Shown here in pieces: positions 11,915-14,045 of a stretch of 14,045 nucleotides of DNA. Location of the stretch: contig DAHVOF010000090.1 in the NCBI GenBank assembly GCA_027318945.1, positions 1-14,045 of the forward strand. The letters run 5' to 3'. The translations under genes and the position numbers were made by a program. Below the pieces are notes generated by a model. That model searched no databases, had not been told where the DNA came from, and saw only the letters and a program-made list of their open reading frames with translations. Position 1 is the first letter of the stretch; the number at the start of each line of letters is the position of its first letter. The DNA comes from Actinomycetota bacterium (GTDB taxonomy: Bacteria > Actinomycetota > Acidimicrobiia > Acidimicrobiales > Acidimicrobiaceae).

Positions 11915-13012
11915 ATGGTTCGGATGGGTGACATGCCTGAAGTGATCTCATGGGAGGTTGCCTCCCGGGTGGCTAGTACGGTAGCGGGATATTATCCCGA
12001 GCCTCCGGTTTCGGAGGTCGAAACGTTGCAATCAGACTTGACGTCAGTGTTTTTGCAGGCTGGACAACAGGTCGCGGAAGCGACCGGTCTTGAGGTGCCT
12101 GGCTCGGCTAATCCGGTGGTGATGTCAAGATCCGAGTGGGCTAAGGCAAATATTGTTTCGTTCAGGTCGACTATAGCCCCGCTGCTAGAGCAGCTGGCGC
12201 AAAAGCTTCCCCGATGGCGACTTTCCAGCGTTAGTGCAGGGTTGGCGGGAGTGCAGTTGGGCGCAATTCTGGGCTGGTTCTCGTCTAAAGTCCTAGGCCA
12301 GTTCGATGTGATACTTGCTGACGCGAGCGGTAGCTTGAATCAGGACCAGGTCTACTTCGTTGCACCGAACATTATCTCCGTGGAATTGAAATACGGCTTC
12401 GATCAAAAGCAATTCAGGCACTGGATCGCACTTCATGAACTCACTCATAGGGCTCAATTCAACGGCGTTCCGTGGATGCGTGAATATTTTAAAGGTTTGG
12501 TTCAAGAGTCGATTTCTCTGGCAAATCCCGATCCCGGTGCATTTTTAGCTGCGCTTAAAAGGGTATTTGACGAAATCCGCGAGGGGCGGAATCCATTGGA
12601 TGAGAATGGACCTATGGGGATTTTTGCCTCTCCCGAGCAGATGGTCACGCTTAATAAGATGACCGGGCTCATGTCGCTGCTTGAAGGCCATGGGGATGTA
12701 ATTATGAACCGAGCGGGTGAGAGCGATATCTTTGAATCGGTCCGCTTCGCCGAAGTGTTCACTATGCGGAGGAACTCCAAGCAAGGAGTGGCAAAGCTAA
12801 TCTCTCAGCTTCTGGGCACTGATGCCAAGATGAGGCAGTACCAGGAAGGAGCAAGATTTGTCACTTCGGTGGAGCAGGCCGGAGGATCGTCACTCTTCAT
12901 GAAGGTTTGGGGGGGTCCAGAGTATCTCCCCAATATTGCCGAGATAAGGACGCCTGACCTCTGGATTCAAAGGATAACGGAGATTTCGCAGGTTCGCGGA
13001 TCTGATATCTAG
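11915..13012 (+). CDS. Zincin-family zinc-dependent metalloprotease (F420-biosynthesis-associated, DUF2342 type)
   Basis: 365 residues. The catalytic zinc motif HELTH is at 174-178 (WIALHELTHRAQF), and the third-ligand region SLLEGHGDVIM is at about 254-264, which is typical of this actinobacterial family, often annotated as coenzyme F420 biosynthesis-associated. The segment NIISVELKYGFDQKQFRHW precedes the motif as expected. Its substrate is unknown. ATG 11915 has AAAGAG a few bases upstream; ATG 11924 and 11933 are alternatives. It lies directly before tilS, an arrangement conserved on actinobacterial chromosomes (often followed by hpt and ftsH), which marks this side as core chromosome. 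Confidence 0.88.
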   Translation: MVRMGDMPEVISWEVASRVASTVAGYYPEPPVSEVETLQSDLTSVFLQAGQQVAEATGLEVPGSANPVVMSRSEWAKANIVSFRSTIAPLLEQLAQKLPRWRLSSVSAGLAGVQLGAILGWFSSKVLGQFDVILADASGSLNQDQVYFVAPNIISVELKYGFDQKQFRHWIALHELTHRAQFNGVPWMREYFKGLVQESISLANPDPGAFLAALKRVFDEIREGRNPLDENGPMGIFASPEQMVTLNKMTGLMSLLEGHGDVIMNRAGESDIFESVRFAEVFTMRRNSKQGVAKLISQLLGTDAKMRQYQEGARFVTSVEQAGGSSLFMKVWGGPEYLPNIAEIRTPDLWIQRITEISQVRGSDI

Positions 13013-13078
13013 TTGTGTGCGGGGGCCTTGCTTGCTCGGCCCAGATGGATCCGTAGCGACTGCGCGTCGTATAGCAGT

Positions 13079-14041
13079 ATGCTTTGGCTGGTGAGCATTG
13101 AGGAGCTGTCGAGCATCGAGCCGGAGCAGAAGGCTGCATTCATCCGCCAAAAGCTAGAAATGGCGGGACTCGATCTTGAGGACATGCTTGATCGGTGCAA
13201 TTTTGCGCTTCATCCAGATTCCGGCCAGCTCGAGATTGCTGTTTCGGGAGGGGCCGATTCAGTTGCTCTGCTCGTGCTGGGTTACCTTTTCAACTCAGAA
13301 GTGCGCGTCTGGCATTTGGACCATCAACTGCGTCCCTCTTCGGGCAGGGAGGCAGACGCGGTTAGGCGCCTTGCCGCGGCCTTCGCGGTCGAAGTCGAGA
13401 TCCTTCAGAGAAAAGTCGAGTCCGGTCCGAATCTCGAGGAGAGAGCCAGGGAGCTGCGCCGGTCTATTTTCATAGAAGGAGTCTCCACTGGCCACACGAT
13501 GGACGATATGGCTGAAACCGTGGTGATCAACCTCCTCAGAGGTGCCGGCGTGAAGGGACTTGGTTCAATATCGATAGGTCCCGAGCATCCGATTCTGAAT
13601 CTCCGCCGACACGAAACTGAGGCTGTGTGCAAAGCGCTTTCTATCGAATTCGTCGTGGACGAATCAAACGTGGATCCCAAATTCGTTAGAAATCGTGTAA
13701 GGAGAGAGATCATGCCTCTTTTGTCCGAAGTATCCCGGCGAGATGTGGCACCCATACTCGCGAGAACGGCGCATATCATGCAGCAGGTTTCGGGCTACAT
13801 CTCTAATCAAGCCGACCAGATAGATCCGTGCGATGCTAAGCAGGTGGCCGCTGCCGACGAGATCGTAGCCATGGAAGCGCTCAGGCGGTGGCTTCTCGAC
13901 GAGCACGGGCACAGTCTTTCCTATGGCCTGGTTGAAGATGTGCTTAGAGTTGCAAAAGGCGAAAAGGTTGCTACCGATCTTCCGGGGTCGATCAGAGTCA
14001 GGCGTTCAAAGGGAAGGCTTTCAAAGTTTAAGGTATTGTAA
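13079..14041 (+). CDS. tilS: tRNA(Ile)-lysidine synthase TilS
   Basis: TilS uses ATP to attach lysine to cytidine 34 of tRNA-Ile(CAU), so that it reads AUA as isoleucine; it is essential in most bacteria. From ATG 13079 the protein has 320 residues: PP-loop SGGADS at 56-61, HLDHQLRPSSGREAD (79-93), TGHTMDDMAETVVINLLRGA (138-157) with the conserved H, DD and RG, and RNRVRREIMPLL (204-215). The C-terminal half is short and probably lacks the full tRNA-binding extension. The frame is open back to TTG 13013, directly after the metalloprotease stop; GTG 13091 is a third option and no start has a clear ribosome site. Co-transcription with the metalloprotease is likely. Confidence 0.93.
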   Translation: MLWLVSIEELSSIEPEQKAAFIRQKLEMAGLDLEDMLDRCNFALHPDSGQLEIAVSGGADSVALLVLGYLFNSEVRVWHLDHQLRPSSGREADAVRRLAAAFAVEVEILQRKVESGPNLEERARELRRSIFIEGVSTGHTMDDMAETVVINLLRGAGVKGLGSISIGPEHPILNLRRHETEAVCKALSIEFVVDESNVDPKFVRNRVRREIMPLLSEVSRRDVAPILARTAHIMQQVSGYISNQADQIDPCDAKQVAAADEIVAMEALRRWLLDEHGHSLSYGLVEDVLRVAKGEKVATDLPGSIRVRRSKGRLSKFKVL

Positions 14042-14045
14042 TTTC

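Noticed and set aside
1..14045. CRISPR arrays, rRNA genes and complete insertion sequences
   Set aside because: No regularly spaced repeats, rRNA-like stretches or transposase genes with terminal inverted repeats were seen on either strand.

Overview
The window looks like a piece of an actinobacterial chromosome of moderate GC content. An integrative element related to the actinomycete integrative and conjugative elements (AICEs, pSAM2 type) sits in or beside it. Three things point to Actinomycetota: a SigR/SigH-type ECF sigma factor with its HxxxCxxC zinc anti-sigma factor, the zincin (F420-associated) metalloprotease next to tilS, and a RepSA-like HUH replication protein. The moderate GC would fit Acidimicrobiia, but that is an inference.

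Layout. (1) 1-1739, minus strand: the N-terminal 579 codons of a secreted, BcsB-like exopolysaccharide or cellulose synthase accessory protein that runs off the left edge. (2) 1740-2317: no convincing gene, but a strong GC-rich palindrome. (3) 2318-9627: the element. A sigma-factor-like gene with hydrophobic C-terminal segments (minus) faces a plus-strand operon across a 260-bp gap that holds a perfect actinobacterial LexA/SOS box. The operon encodes a possible OB-fold protein, a Cys-rich small protein, two small membrane proteins, a ribbon-helix-helix-like protein, an FtsK/Tra-type DNA translocase and two unknown proteins. A second unit carries rep and xis. A Phd/RelE-type toxin-antitoxin pair (minus) follows, where an integrase gene would be expected. 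(4) 9628-10581: a long gap with a hairpin, a 42-nt 3' half of a tRNA-Thr(CGU) gene (probable attachment-site scar) and, just beyond it, the broken N-terminal arm-binding domain of a tyrosine integrase. (5) 10582-14041: conserved chromosome with sigR-like and rsrA-like genes, a small zinc-binding protein gene, the metalloprotease and tilS.

How it works together. Rep (rolling-circle initiation), Xis and the FtsK-like pump are the core of AICE replication, excision and double-stranded DNA transfer. No intact integrase is visible, so the element is either defective, mobilised in trans, or extends past the window. The LexA box suggests induction by DNA damage, and the element's own sigma-like protein is a candidate regulator. 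On the chromosomal side, two exact GGAAT-N18-GTT promoters, one before the sigma gene and one before the zinc-protein/metalloprotease/tilS unit, suggest that the sigma factor controls itself and its downstream neighbours under thiol-oxidative stress.
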